From assembly GCA_016715885.1 (NCBI GenBank), contig JADJXL010000026.1, forward strand, positions 205,603 through 269,602: a stretch of DNA of 64,000 nt, in the 5' to 3' direction. Made by a program: the position numbers and the translations under genes. This stretch comes from Polyangiaceae bacterium. GTDB lineage: Bacteria; Myxococcota_A; Polyangia; Polyangiales; Polyangiaceae. This document shows positions 16,609-24,677 of the stretch, piece after piece. The notes under the pieces were generated by a model that had not been told where the DNA came from, made no database searches, and worked only from the letters and a program-made list of their open reading frames with translations. Each line of letters begins with the position of its first letter. Positions within the stretch are counted from its first letter, which is position 1.

Positions 16609-17109
16609 TTACGTTCGCTTGGGCCGCGGCCTCTTGTCATAATCTTCGTGGGTCATGAGGTTATCGAGGAATTCCTGAAGGCTATTCGCCATCAGGTACA
16701 CGTTTCGGTAGTCCTGTCGGAAGCAGCCATTCTCGTCGATCTCGTCCTCGTGATCCCAGAAGTAGATCTTCCCTTCGCGTTCGCCTTTCCAGCCGATGCA
16801 GATCGCATTCCCGTTAGCATCATCGGCGATTGGAATGAGATCGGCAGGGATGCGCTCGTCGTACACCTCACATGCCCACTCCAGGCGATCAACCTTTTCG
16901 CCGTCATGGATGCCATAGAAGGACATTACCGCATTCCCGTGACCATGCCACTCCGGGACCTCGAACACATTGGGCGTAGGCCATCCACCGTTCGACTTGA
17001 GCAGAAACGCCTTGTATTCGGCAGGGAGTAACACGCCTCGGCGTGTCTCGAATTGGGCGATCGCCTTGCGAGATGTAGCCCCGTGAGGGTTTTCGATTTT
17101 CATTCGCAT
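16609..17109 (-). CDS. SUKH (SMI1/KNR4) family immunity protein 3, partner of toxin copy 2
   Basis: The 166-residue product starts at ATG 17109, preceded by TAGGAGCGG. It has the SUKH blocks QFETRRGVLLPAEYKAFL, KSNGGWPTPNVFEVPEW, YDERIPADLIPIADDANG and IYFWDHEDEIDENGC. It lies 10 bases after the toxin stop at 17120, so it is the best candidate antidote for that toxin. Its C-terminus (HEDYDKRPRPKRT) differs from the shared ...EDFEMKHPTKGT end of the other two copies. It has therefore escaped the 3' homogenisation seen between them. Confidence 0.87.
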   Translation of the reverse strand: MRMKIENPHGATSRKAIAQFETRRGVLLPAEYKAFLLKSNGGWPTPNVFEVPEWHGHGNAVMSFYGIHDGEKVDRLEWACEVYDERIPADLIPIADDANGNAICIGWKGEREGKIYFWDHEDEIDENGCFRQDYRNVYLMANSLQEFLDNLMTHEDYDKRPRPKRT

Positions 17110-17119
17110 TGTCCCGCTC

Positions 17120-18106
17120 CTATCGTGCACCCGCCATGCCGCCGGTGTGAAAAAAATCTCTGTGCACATTCTCCTTAATCAACTGCATGGTTTTTCCGTC
17201 TTGGTGGTGATGCCAGGTATATCTTTCTCTTTTTCTCATCTCTTCGGTGATGCCAGCGGCTTTGTCAGCGGCTGCGAAGTCTTTCGGGTAGCTTCCCGTA
17301 AACTCGATCTGCACATCTTTCACCGTGGGGTGCCTGTACGGCCTAAAATCCGGAAACCCATCCTTGTCGTACGTCACGGCCACCCCATCCTTGCGCGTGT
17401 ACGTCGTTGTCCCATCGGGGTTGTCCCGCACCGTCCCGCCATTCTTCTCCCACTTCTCCCGGACTGGTTGGTGTGGTTTCCGTGCGGCGGCCGCGTTGGC
17501 CTGCGCTGATTTCGCCTGCGCTGCCTTGGCCGCCCCCGACACGACGGTTGCCGTGACCGCGACCCCGAGGGCCACCGCGACCACTTCGATGATGACCTCG
17601 GTGAAGACGACGACCACCACCGTGACGATAACGACCTCTCCAATGTGCGCGCGATCCGGCATCGTCTGCGAGTTCGGCCACGAAGACAAAGATGGAGGCC
17701 GTCGGAGCATAGCTTCGTGGATGACGTCCTTGTCGACCTTCATGCCTCGCAAGGCGACGCGGATGCACATCCCGACATCCGGATTGGGCTCACCCGCCGT
17801 CGTTACATCCAAAACGTGGCCGTTCTCGTCGAGGACGACCTTGGCGTCCACTGGATGCCGTACCGAGTCGATGCCTTCCTGAATCAACTCGCCGCATTCC
17901 TTGAGGCGTTCCGCCGTATCCTCGGGCACCTGCGGTTGTCCGGGCCATCCCATCGCATGCCGCACTTTGACCGAATGGCAGCCCAATGGCGTGAGCGAGA
18001 ACAACATGCAGACAATGAGCCAAAATGAAACGAAGGCTCGAAATGGCTGACACGCGCATACGATGAACCTCAGGAAAGCCAAGGCTCGAAATGGCGATTG
18101 ATTCAT
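17120..18106 (-). CDS. Polymorphic toxin with C-terminal WHH (HNH/Endo VII) nuclease, copy 2
   Basis: This 328-residue paralogue of the toxin at 13677 has the same layout. A hydrophobic leader ends SLTPLGC, followed by the VDAKVVLDENGHVLDV domain, a membrane-like VVIVTVVVVVFTEVIIE stretch, and the nuclease tip YTWHHHQDGKTMQLIKENV with RDFFHTGG. Sequence identity is high along the leader and core and falls in the linker before the tip (PVREKWEKNGGTVRDNPDG versus the copy-1 version) and at scattered tip positions. This is the usual pattern of toxin diversification. Similarity extends upstream of both ATGs for at least 40 bases, so promoter and start region were duplicated too. Immunity candidate: the SUKH gene at 16609. 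Confidence 0.85.
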   Translation of the reverse strand: MNQSPFRALAFLRFIVCACQPFRAFVSFWLIVCMLFSLTPLGCHSVKVRHAMGWPGQPQVPEDTAERLKECGELIQEGIDSVRHPVDAKVVLDENGHVLDVTTAGEPNPDVGMCIRVALRGMKVDKDVIHEAMLRRPPSLSSWPNSQTMPDRAHIGEVVIVTVVVVVFTEVIIEVVAVALGVAVTATVVSGAAKAAQAKSAQANAAAARKPHQPVREKWEKNGGTVRDNPDGTTTYTRKDGVAVTYDKDGFPDFRPYRHPTVKDVQIEFTGSYPKDFAAADKAAGITEEMRKRERYTWHHHQDGKTMQLIKENVHRDFFHTGGMAGAR

Positions 18107-18166
18107 GTTTCGATGGTATGACGACGGCGTAACGCGGATCAACGGAAATGGTGGGGGCCACGTCGT

Positions 18167-18625
18167 ATGCTCGTGTTCGTCACACTCGTGGCCGGGGTGA
18201 TTTCGTCAGGTTGTGCCGACCTTGCGAAAACCTGTGACAACGATGCCGATCAATGCCAACTCGACCAGTGCACAGCAAGCATTGAGCTCATTTTGTGTCG
18301 GTATCCCTGGGGCGTGTTATCCGTCGTGATGAAGCACTTGCTCTTCAACACGATCCCCGTCGTCACGCGTCGTGTCGAAGCGCTCTTGTCGTTCTGGGAC
18401 CAGCTCGACACGTTACGCTATATCGATGTCTGGCTCAAACCAATGTCATTGACCGATTTGATGGCATTGCGCTTTCGAGGAGAGGTGGCGATGTGGGTCG
18501 ACCAACCGACGGGGAACATCCGCACGGATCTGCAGAGGGCCATCGATCACGCTGATGAGAACAACCCTTATGCGCCGCCGAAGGACGTTGATTCATTCGC
18601 GCGAAGCCATCGAACGAGCCTCTGA
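18167..18625 (+). pseudogene. Chimeric gene: lipoprotein leader + immunity-like fragment + SecY-like tail
   Basis: The 152-residue frame is a patchwork. Residues 1-20 (MLVFVTLVAGVISSGCADLA) form a lipoprotein leader. The middle (RYPWGVLSVVMKHLLFNT to WVDQPTGNIRTDLQRAI) is homologous to the middle of the protein encoded at 21153. The last 26 residues (DHADENNPYAPPKDVDSF...) are identical to the C-terminus of the SecY-like protein at 22114. The junction falls exactly where the 435-base repeat copy A begins (18541). The gene is the product of recombination between two unrelated genes, and probably not functional. Confidence 0.75.
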
Positions 18626-18975
18626 GCGTGATGAAGGATGAAACGCTCTTGACATCGGATGGCCCTTGTGATCAGGCGCAATCGTCATGCACGGCGAGTC
18701 GTGCCACCATCTGGAACCGAGCTGCGTGCGCACTCGATGCGGCAGCGACCGTCGGTCATGTCACGACGATTCGCAATATTTCGTCGTCGACCAGCAGTCG
18801 TTCGGCATGCGACCCGATATCCCACTACTTTTCCCCTAGCCCTTCGCCGCTCGCCGGGGGATGATGCGTAAAGAGACCTGTTTGTCCTGCCCCCGATGCC
18901 TCGCCTGCCCGTGACCGAACCAGTCCTGCTCTTTTCGGTCAAGGCGCCGCGCCCTTGGGCGGGTTTCGTCGAACG
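18541..18975. repeat. 435-base direct repeat, copy A
   Basis: Bases 18541-18975 match 22887-23321 with a constant offset of 4346 and only a few substitutions (for example GATGAAAC/GATAAAAC). The repeat carries the last 26 codons of the SecY-like gene, an intergenic part and the first 27 codons of the beta-propeller gene. The two copies bracket the cassette at 18976-22886. Confidence 0.92.
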
Positions 18976-18997
18976 ACACTTACGGCTGCACGAGTAG
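18896..18997 (+). pseudogene. 5' fragment of the beta-propeller gene
   Basis: ATG 18896 begins the same 27 codons (MPRLPVTEPVLLFSVKAPRP...) as the intact gene at 23242. It then leaves homology at the repeat end and stops at TAG 18995-18997. This is the truncated left copy produced by the cassette duplication or insertion. Confidence 0.8.
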
Positions 18998-19146
18998 CCG
19001 AATGCGTCCTCAATTCACGTCGATGACGGCGAAACCGGACGGAGCATCCGTCACCTCCTTCATCACGATGACGCCCAGATCCGGTGGGTGTCCCGATCCA
19101 ATGGCATACGATTGACACCTGAGCCGCAGTCTGATGCCTTCGAACG

Positions 19147-21105
19147 ATGCAAGCTGCCCGCCATTTCGTCGCGCAATGCCTTTGCATCGTCGTGATTATA
19201 CTGACCAACTTGGGCTTTGCGTGGCTGCTCATGGGCTGTGGCCCTGGTGTCGTCCACGTCGTGCAACCGGATTCGGCGGCCTTTCTGCAAATAACCAATG
19301 CCCAAGTGAGCGCTGAGGCGCGGCGTTCTGCGCATATGATGGGGCAATGGGTGCGTGGGCGTCCGCCCGACAAGATCGGCGTCTTGGAGGACAGCAAGCT
19401 CCCCGAACCGTACACCCAAGATGACGAACCCGGGGTTTGGCCTTCCGAATATCACTTGGGATATGCCGCGCTGAGGCTCATTCGCGAGCATTATGCGGCC
19501 GCTCATCCGGCGTACCGCGTGCCCAAAAACGGCAATATCGAGGAGGTTGTCGACGAGGCTGGCGGAAATGTCCACATCATAGCGGATTTCGACAGGGATC
19601 GGCACATTGATCTCGCGGATGTCGAGGGGCGGGTTTTGTTCGAAGTCGTTCCGCGAGGACAAACCCACCGGTCCGCGGCAAACAACAAGGTCGATTGGCA
19701 TTTGCGCGTGATCAACGGCGCCATGCTCGGCGTTCCGAAGTTCAAATTGGGGACGGGCTACGCGGGCGAGGTAGGTGTGCGCTTCGCCGAACGCACCCAG
19801 CCATGGGTTATTCGGTGGGCTACGACGGATCCGGGGGTGGTCGAATACCAATGGCTGGTGCTCGACGCGGAGCAGCAAACCGCAGAGTCCCATGGCGATG
19901 CGTACGTGGGCAATCGCTGGCGCGAGCCGACGTTGCGGGAGATATCGCGCTTGGGGCGGGCGCTGCACGAAGTGGTGGAGCGGTTGGTCCAGGCACGCGA
20001 GGAGCTGGGACGAGCGCGTGCCGAAGCGACGATACCGATTCTACCCGGAAAAACCATAGCGGACTACCTGCGGTCGGTGACGTTGTGGAGCGCCCACGAC
20101 GACGATGTTGCGCGGCTGCTCCCGGTGATGCGCGAACCGCCACCGCCGCCCGCGCAGGTGCGTCGGGACGCGCGTTTCGTTGGGCAAACAGCGACGCGAG
20201 GTGGCGGTGGTGGCCTCGTCGTGACGGGTGGCCCCGAAGGGTACGATGTCAAGGGAAGACCAGGGAACATGCCGTGGCAACTTTTCATGGGGAGTGCCGC
20301 GCACAAAGTCATCGGGAAGGACTACCAGGTCATGCATCCTGGTCATTTGGTATTCACCAACTACGTGACGATCAAAACGATCGTGGAGGAAGCGGGAGGC
20401 AAAAAGTCGCTTCTTCTCGCGCATGAAGCCGTGCTCCAGCCCGACATCACGGACATGAAAAAATGGTGGGTGTACCAAATCAAGTCCACGGCTCGAGGCG
20501 AGTTGCAGGCGGGCCAAGCCAAGGTCGCGCAAGACATCGCGGCGATCAACCGCGGAATGCCGCCGACGCTCTTCACCCATGGCCTCGCATGGAAAAGAGA
20601 AGTCTGGGTGAGGTTCAGGCCAGGCATCACCAACGAGCCCTGGCGGCTTTCGTGGGATACGACGGCCCCGGGCGTTATTCAATACGAGTGGACCAAGCCC
20701 GATGCCACGGACTGGACCGACGCGAGCATCAACAAGGCAATCAATGCAGGTCGGTGGGTGGATTTGACGGCGGCGGAGATGCAACAGTACGCAGAGAAGC
20801 TCGACGAGTTCGTCGACAATTGGGTCAAACGGGCTGATCGCTTGAGTCTCCTCCAAAGGCTGACGAACGTCGTCGTGATGGTCGTTGGCAATGGCGCCAT
20901 GATCTACATCAGTCCCGGACTCGCACCGGGCAAACCGATACAACCGGGCGCATCCCCCAAGGCTGGGTCATCGCTTCCGCCATCGCCACCACGTTCGCCG
21001 TTGCCAGGTCCCATGTCGCCACCGAGGCCGCCGCAGGTGCCACCGCGTTCGCCGCCGGAGCTGCCGCGCCCACCATCCGGGGCGCGTGTCGGCGACTCCC
21101 TGTAG
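19147..21105 (+). CDS. Lipoprotein with two related nuclease-like domains, putative toxin
   Basis: The 652-residue protein has a hydrophobic leader ending LLMGCG (lipobox-like). Two segments resemble each other: residues about 95-260 and about 375-535. The second reads HPGHLVFTNYVTIKTIVEEAGG, then LQPDITDMKKWWVYQIKS, then GQAKV. The first has HPAYRVPKNGNIEEVVDEAGG and RHIDLADVEGRVLFEVV. The PDI..D...(Y)xIK pattern of the second resembles a PD-(D/E)xK nuclease core; the first has lost the lysine and looks degenerate. Both continue into a matching WxLRWxTTxPGVxxYxW-type block. The tail is proline-rich from about residue 610. Inference: an exported effector with duplicated domain, partner of the gene at 21153. 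Nuclease assignment is tentative. Confidence 0.55.
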   Translation: MQAARHFVAQCLCIVVIILTNLGFAWLLMGCGPGVVHVVQPDSAAFLQITNAQVSAEARRSAHMMGQWVRGRPPDKIGVLEDSKLPEPYTQDDEPGVWPSEYHLGYAALRLIREHYAAAHPAYRVPKNGNIEEVVDEAGGNVHIIADFDRDRHIDLADVEGRVLFEVVPRGQTHRSAANNKVDWHLRVINGAMLGVPKFKLGTGYAGEVGVRFAERTQPWVIRWATTDPGVVEYQWLVLDAEQQTAESHGDAYVGNRWREPTLREISRLGRALHEVVERLVQAREELGRARAEATIPILPGKTIADYLRSVTLWSAHDDDVARLLPVMREPPPPPAQVRRDARFVGQTATRGGGGGLVVTGGPEGYDVKGRPGNMPWQLFMGSAAHKVIGKDYQVMHPGHLVFTNYVTIKTIVEEAGGKKSLLLAHEAVLQPDITDMKKWWVYQIKSTARGELQAGQAKVAQDIAAINRGMPPTLFTHGLAWKREVWVRFRPGITNEPWRLSWDTTAPGVIQYEWTKPDATDWTDASINKAINAGRWVDLTAAEMQQYAEKLDEFVDNWVKRADRLSLLQRLTNVVVMVVGNGAMIYISPGLAPGKPIQPGASPKAGSSLPPSPPRSPLPGPMSPPRPPQVPPRSPPELPRPPSGARVGDSL

Positions 21106-21152
21106 CAACGCACTTGCTATTTGCGGCAAGTTGTGGAACGTCGGGTTTGCCC

Positions 21153-22052
21153 ATGTCCGACCGAGCTGCGACCAACCCCGAAGCCTCCCTGCTTTTCCCT
21201 GCCTTCATTTACGGCGACAGAACCACGTGCCGACGGAGGATGAAAGCCGAAGCGAAGAAGTGGGCCAAATGCTACGTGGAGGGCCGCGATTTTCCCGAAC
21301 CGAAGCTCATCCCCATCCCGCCGGGCTCGGTTGTGTTCACGGAGGAAAGCAGTGCGCATTTCATCGCCGACGGATTCTCGTACAGCAGCGATCTGAGCAC
21401 CGTCTGGGTCGACGACGACGCGAAGCAAGAGCGACGGCATGTCCAGTGGCGTGTCTACATGCTCTGTAAGCTGCGATTCGATACGTCGGAAGCTGCGGGG
21501 GTGCCCTTTGAAGAACGTTTCACCTTTCGTCGGGACTACCTTTCGTTCGTGTGCAGGTATCCCTGGGGGGCGCTTTCCACGGCTACAGAGCGGTGCTTGT
21601 TCAACTCCATCGAATTGACGCTTCCGCGCATCGAAGGCGTACTACGGTTTTGGGATGCGCTCGACACCCTGAAATGCATTGATGTTTTTCCCCATCCCAT
21701 ATCGTTTACCGAGCTCATGGTGTTCTATTTGGAGGGGCATGTGGGCATGTGGGTGGATCACCCAACGTGGAACATCCGGCTCGATCTTCGTACGGCGATG
21801 GAGCGGATGGGCGCGGCGTCCGAGGATCAAATCTGGGACCGTTTGGTCAAGCGCCTGCGCGATTGTGTCGACATCGAAAAGGACTTGCAGCATCGAGACT
21901 GGTTGAAATCACCCGGCGTGATTGAAGGCGAGCTGATTGCATATCAAAAGAATCGGTATGACACGTACGAGGACTTGACCTCTGGCCAACTTCACGCGCA
22001 AGGTAGCTTTCTCACCGCCCTTGATAGAAAATACCCCGGCGCCGTGCATTGA
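21153..22052 (+). CDS. Hypothetical protein, possible immunity/partner of the 19147 effector
   Basis: From ATG 21153 the product has 299 residues; a TTG at 21114 would add LLFAASCGTSG, which looks like the end of a lipoprotein leader. No family was recognised. Features include DRTTCRRRMKAEAKKWAKC near the N-terminus and a mid-region FVCRYPWGALSTATERCLFN to MWVDHPTWNIRLDLR. That mid-region recurs in the chimera at 18167, showing the gene has been duplicated. It follows the putative toxin by 47 bases in the same direction, the position expected for an immunity gene. The frame stays open upstream into the toxin 3' end, so the true start could be earlier. Confidence 0.6.
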   Translation: MSDRAATNPEASLLFPAFIYGDRTTCRRRMKAEAKKWAKCYVEGRDFPEPKLIPIPPGSVVFTEESSAHFIADGFSYSSDLSTVWVDDDAKQERRHVQWRVYMLCKLRFDTSEAAGVPFEERFTFRRDYLSFVCRYPWGALSTATERCLFNSIELTLPRIEGVLRFWDALDTLKCIDVFPHPISFTELMVFYLEGHVGMWVDHPTWNIRLDLRTAMERMGAASEDQIWDRLVKRLRDCVDIEKDLQHRDWLKSPGVIEGELIAYQKNRYDTYEDLTSGQLHAQGSFLTALDRKYPGAVH

Positions 22053-22113
22053 GGCGTGTCCGCGAATGCGAGAAAAACCATCGCCACAACCCAGATACAC
22101 ATAAATCAATCTC

Positions 22114-22971
22114 ATGACCCATACTCGACCGACCCAAAAAGGGAACGAGCTCCCCACGACGACTGCCGCCAACCCACGCGGCCGATGGGCCGGTCTTGCT
22201 TTCACGATTCTCCCATTCTTCGTTTACATGCTCGCGGCACGCATCCCCTTGCCGACCATCGGTACCGTGAACGTCATCATCCTCCCATGGGTGTTGCTCG
22301 AATCGTGCAGCGTCGTCACAGTAGGGATCCTGCCCTGGATCATCGCCGCCGCGACGGTTGAATTCGTTGCCATTGTCGTTCCCGGGTGTCGGCACCTTCG
22401 TCAGGGAGGATGGAGCGGACGTGCCGAACTTCGGCGGGCGACGAACATCTTGGGCCTGTTCATCGTCGTACTCCCAGCCTATTCGTTAACGACGCTGATC
22501 TCCGATGGCGTGATCATCGCCGAAGGGTTTGCTTGGGAGTTTTATGTTCCATATAGCGGGTCGCTGTGGCGTTTTCCGGCGCCCATGTGCGTATTTGGTG
22601 CGCTCGTAGCCGGCTCCATATTCGTCAAACTCTTGGCCGATTTGGTAAGTCGTTGGGGATTGGTCCACGGATACGCCGTGTTCTTCGTCGGAGGGCTTTT
22701 GCCCTCTACAATTCGCACGATCGGTTACCTCAATCGGCTTCCTCAAGGGATGGATCTCCTCAAATTGACGGTGACCTTCGTTGTGTGCGGTGTGCTGGTC
22801 GTGGTCGTCCTAGCAAAACTTCGATCCGGTCCGAAGCTCGGATGCACAAAGGAAGCAATCGAGTCCGACAAACCGACGGATGGGCGCATCGATCACGCTG
22901 ATGAGAACAACCCTTATGCGCCGCCGAAGGACGTTGATTCATTCGCGCGAAGCCATCGAACGAGCCTCTGA
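22114..22971 (+). CDS. Half-length SecY-like membrane protein
   Basis: The 285-residue protein has about six predicted membrane helices. Its order and residues recall the N-terminal half of SecY. A first helix leads to AARIPLPTIG (compare the SecY YIPLPG turn). VGILPWIIAAATVEFVAIVVP recalls SecY GIMPYI.A.IIxQLLxVVxP, followed by a loop and helix, then VAGSIFVKLLADLVSRWGLVHGYAVFF like the TM4-5 segment ...ERGIGNGIS. The C-terminal half of SecY is absent. Instead the protein ends in a soluble tail (ADENNPYAPPKDVDSF). It cannot be a complete translocon. In this toxin island it may be a decoy, an immunity protein or a specialised export factor. The SecY resemblance is by eye and needs a profile search. 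Confidence 0.6.
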   Translation: MTHTRPTQKGNELPTTTAANPRGRWAGLAFTILPFFVYMLAARIPLPTIGTVNVIILPWVLLESCSVVTVGILPWIIAAATVEFVAIVVPGCRHLRQGGWSGRAELRRATNILGLFIVVLPAYSLTTLISDGVIIAEGFAWEFYVPYSGSLWRFPAPMCVFGALVAGSIFVKLLADLVSRWGLVHGYAVFFVGGLLPSTIRTIGYLNRLPQGMDLLKLTVTFVVCGVLVVVVLAKLRSGPKLGCTKEAIESDKPTDGRIDHADENNPYAPPKDVDSFARSHRTSL

Positions 22972-23321
22972 GCGTGATGAAGGATAAAACGCTCTTGACA
23001 TCGGATGGCCCTTGTGATCAGGCGCAATCGTCATGCACGGCGAGTCGTGCCACCATCTGGAACCGAGCTGCGTGCGCACTCGATGCGGCAGCGACCGTCG
23101 GTCATGTCACGCTGATTCGCAATATTTCGTCGTCGACCAGCAGTCGTTCGGCATGCGACCCGATATCCCACTACTTTTCCCCTAGCCCTTCGCCGCTCGC
23201 CGGGGGATGATGCGTAAAGAGACCTGTTTGTCCTGCCCCCGATGCCTCGCCTGCCCGTGACCGAACCAGTCCTGCTCTTTTCGGTCAAGGCGCCGCGCCC
23301 TTGGGCGGGTTTCGTCGAACG
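22887..23321. repeat. 435-base direct repeat, copy B
   Basis: This is the right-hand copy of the repeat at 18541-18975. It spans the 3' end of the intact SecY-like gene and the 5' end of the intact beta-propeller gene. Copy B is therefore the original context and copy A the displaced one. A 78-codon open frame (22974-23210) is conserved in both copies but shows no family features. Confidence 0.92.
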
Positions 23322-24588
23322 CCCCGTCGTCACGGACGATGCGATCCTCGTGGCTGGAAGCGGCACGTACGCGCGCCTGTCGCTCGACACGGGCAAACCC
23401 ATCTTCACCGTTTCGGTGCAGCACGCGAGCGCAGAGAGCTACATCGGCCTGCCGTTTCCGCTGAGCGACGGCCGGACGCTGATGCCTGTCTACGAAAAAG
23501 ACGCGTGGTTTCGCGTGTTCGTGATCGCACCCGATGGAACGATCGACGCGTCCGATTCCCCGGGCTCCGAAGAACAAGCGCTGGGCAACGACATGCGCAT
23601 CGTGACGCACGATGCGGGCTGCAAGTTCTTCCTCATGCCGATCGCAAAGGCAACTGGTTTGGGCTCAAACGATTACCTCGTTTCGTGGATATATCGTCAA
23701 GTCAGGTTTTTCCGGACGGAATGTCGTTCGCTGAAGACGGGCCTACGCTGGGGCAGTGACGAAGCCATGTTGACGACGACGAGCGGGGTCGTCGTGGGCG
23801 TGACGGCTCCCGTGCGAGGCACGGACAAACGCGGAACGATCGTGGCTCGGTCGATTGACGACGGCACGGAGCTTTGGACGCTCGATGCGCATCAGAAGAC
23901 CGTGGCCGCAGCGTACGCGGGGCTCGTGATGGTGATCGATCGCTCGGCGCGATTCGTCGAGCACGTCACGCGGCGCATTGCGTGCGAAGAAGACCTCATG
24001 AATGCCATTGCCGAGGAACCGGGGCTCATGGGAGCCGCGCTCGACCGTTTGCAGCGCGAGCTTTTGTCGCAGCGGCCCTTGCAGACGCCGACGCGGCTTT
24101 CGGCAAGAAGCGCGCTCACGGGTGCCGAGCGTTGGAATGCGCTCGTGCCGGGGGAGATCGTGTCCATCGGGACAAACGGCAACGTGCTCGCGCTGGTGGG
24201 TGTCGAAGGCACCACGGCGACGCTGTATCGTCATGATTTGGCGACGGGGACATTGCTCGCAGCAACGTCGCTCGGCGCGGGATGGCCCGTATCGCCGCTC
24301 GATCCGTGGAGCACGCGTGCTTCGTTCGATCTTTGGTCCACCGAGCTGCCGACCATCGTCGACATGGACGAAGACGTTCTTTTGTGGGCGAGTCCCGAGG
24401 CACTTATTGCCGAGCGCATCCATGCGCCGTTCGAGAAGTTGTGGACGTGGACGCTTCCTGCGCCATGTCGAGCGTTTCGGCCTCGCGCCGTGGATCGATT
24501 CTTGAGCGAGCCGGCCATTACCGGCGGCCGTGATCGCATCTTTTTACGCGATGGTTGGAGCCTTTGGGGCATTGGTTCCAAACGCTGA
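23242..24588 (+). CDS. PQQ/WD40-type beta-propeller protein
   Basis: The 448-residue protein has no signal peptide and consists of repeated beta-blade motifs. Examples are DAILVAGSGTYARLSLDTGKP, VVGVTAPVRGTDKRG, GTELWTLDAHQKTVAAAYAG, NVLALVGVEGTTATLYRHD and RIFLRDGWSLWGIG. The 'Dg...W' and 'LDxxTGxxxW' turns are typical of PQQ-like propellers used as interaction platforms. No catalytic residues are identifiable. The 5' end is shared with the pseudogene at 18896. The response regulator starts 90 bases downstream, though any operon is unproven. Confidence 0.7.
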   Translation: MPRLPVTEPVLLFSVKAPRPWAGFVERPVVTDDAILVAGSGTYARLSLDTGKPIFTVSVQHASAESYIGLPFPLSDGRTLMPVYEKDAWFRVFVIAPDGTIDASDSPGSEEQALGNDMRIVTHDAGCKFFLMPIAKATGLGSNDYLVSWIYRQVRFFRTECRSLKTGLRWGSDEAMLTTTSGVVVGVTAPVRGTDKRGTIVARSIDDGTELWTLDAHQKTVAAAYAGLVMVIDRSARFVEHVTRRIACEEDLMNAIAEEPGLMGAALDRLQRELLSQRPLQTPTRLSARSALTGAERWNALVPGEIVSIGTNGNVLALVGVEGTTATLYRHDLATGTLLAATSLGAGWPVSPLDPWSTRASFDLWSTELPTIVDMDEDVLLWASPEALIAERIHAPFEKLWTWTLPAPCRAFRPRAVDRFLSEPAITGGRDRIFLRDGWSLWGIGSKR

Positions 24589-24677
24589 TTCCGCACGGAA
24601 AATTGCGACTTTTTCACCCATCTCGTGTATCGTCCGCGGATGCTGGCAACCGTGATGAGGGCGACGTAGGAAATTCC

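Noticed and set aside
22974..23210. 78-codon frame duplicated at 18628-18864 as a real small gene
   Set aside because: It lies within a recent DNA duplication, so conservation says nothing about coding; product is Ser/Thr-rich with no features.
24555..24677. Earlier start for the response regulator
   Set aside because: It overlaps the beta-propeller gene and adds non-conserved sequence; ATG 24678 has a ribosome-binding site.
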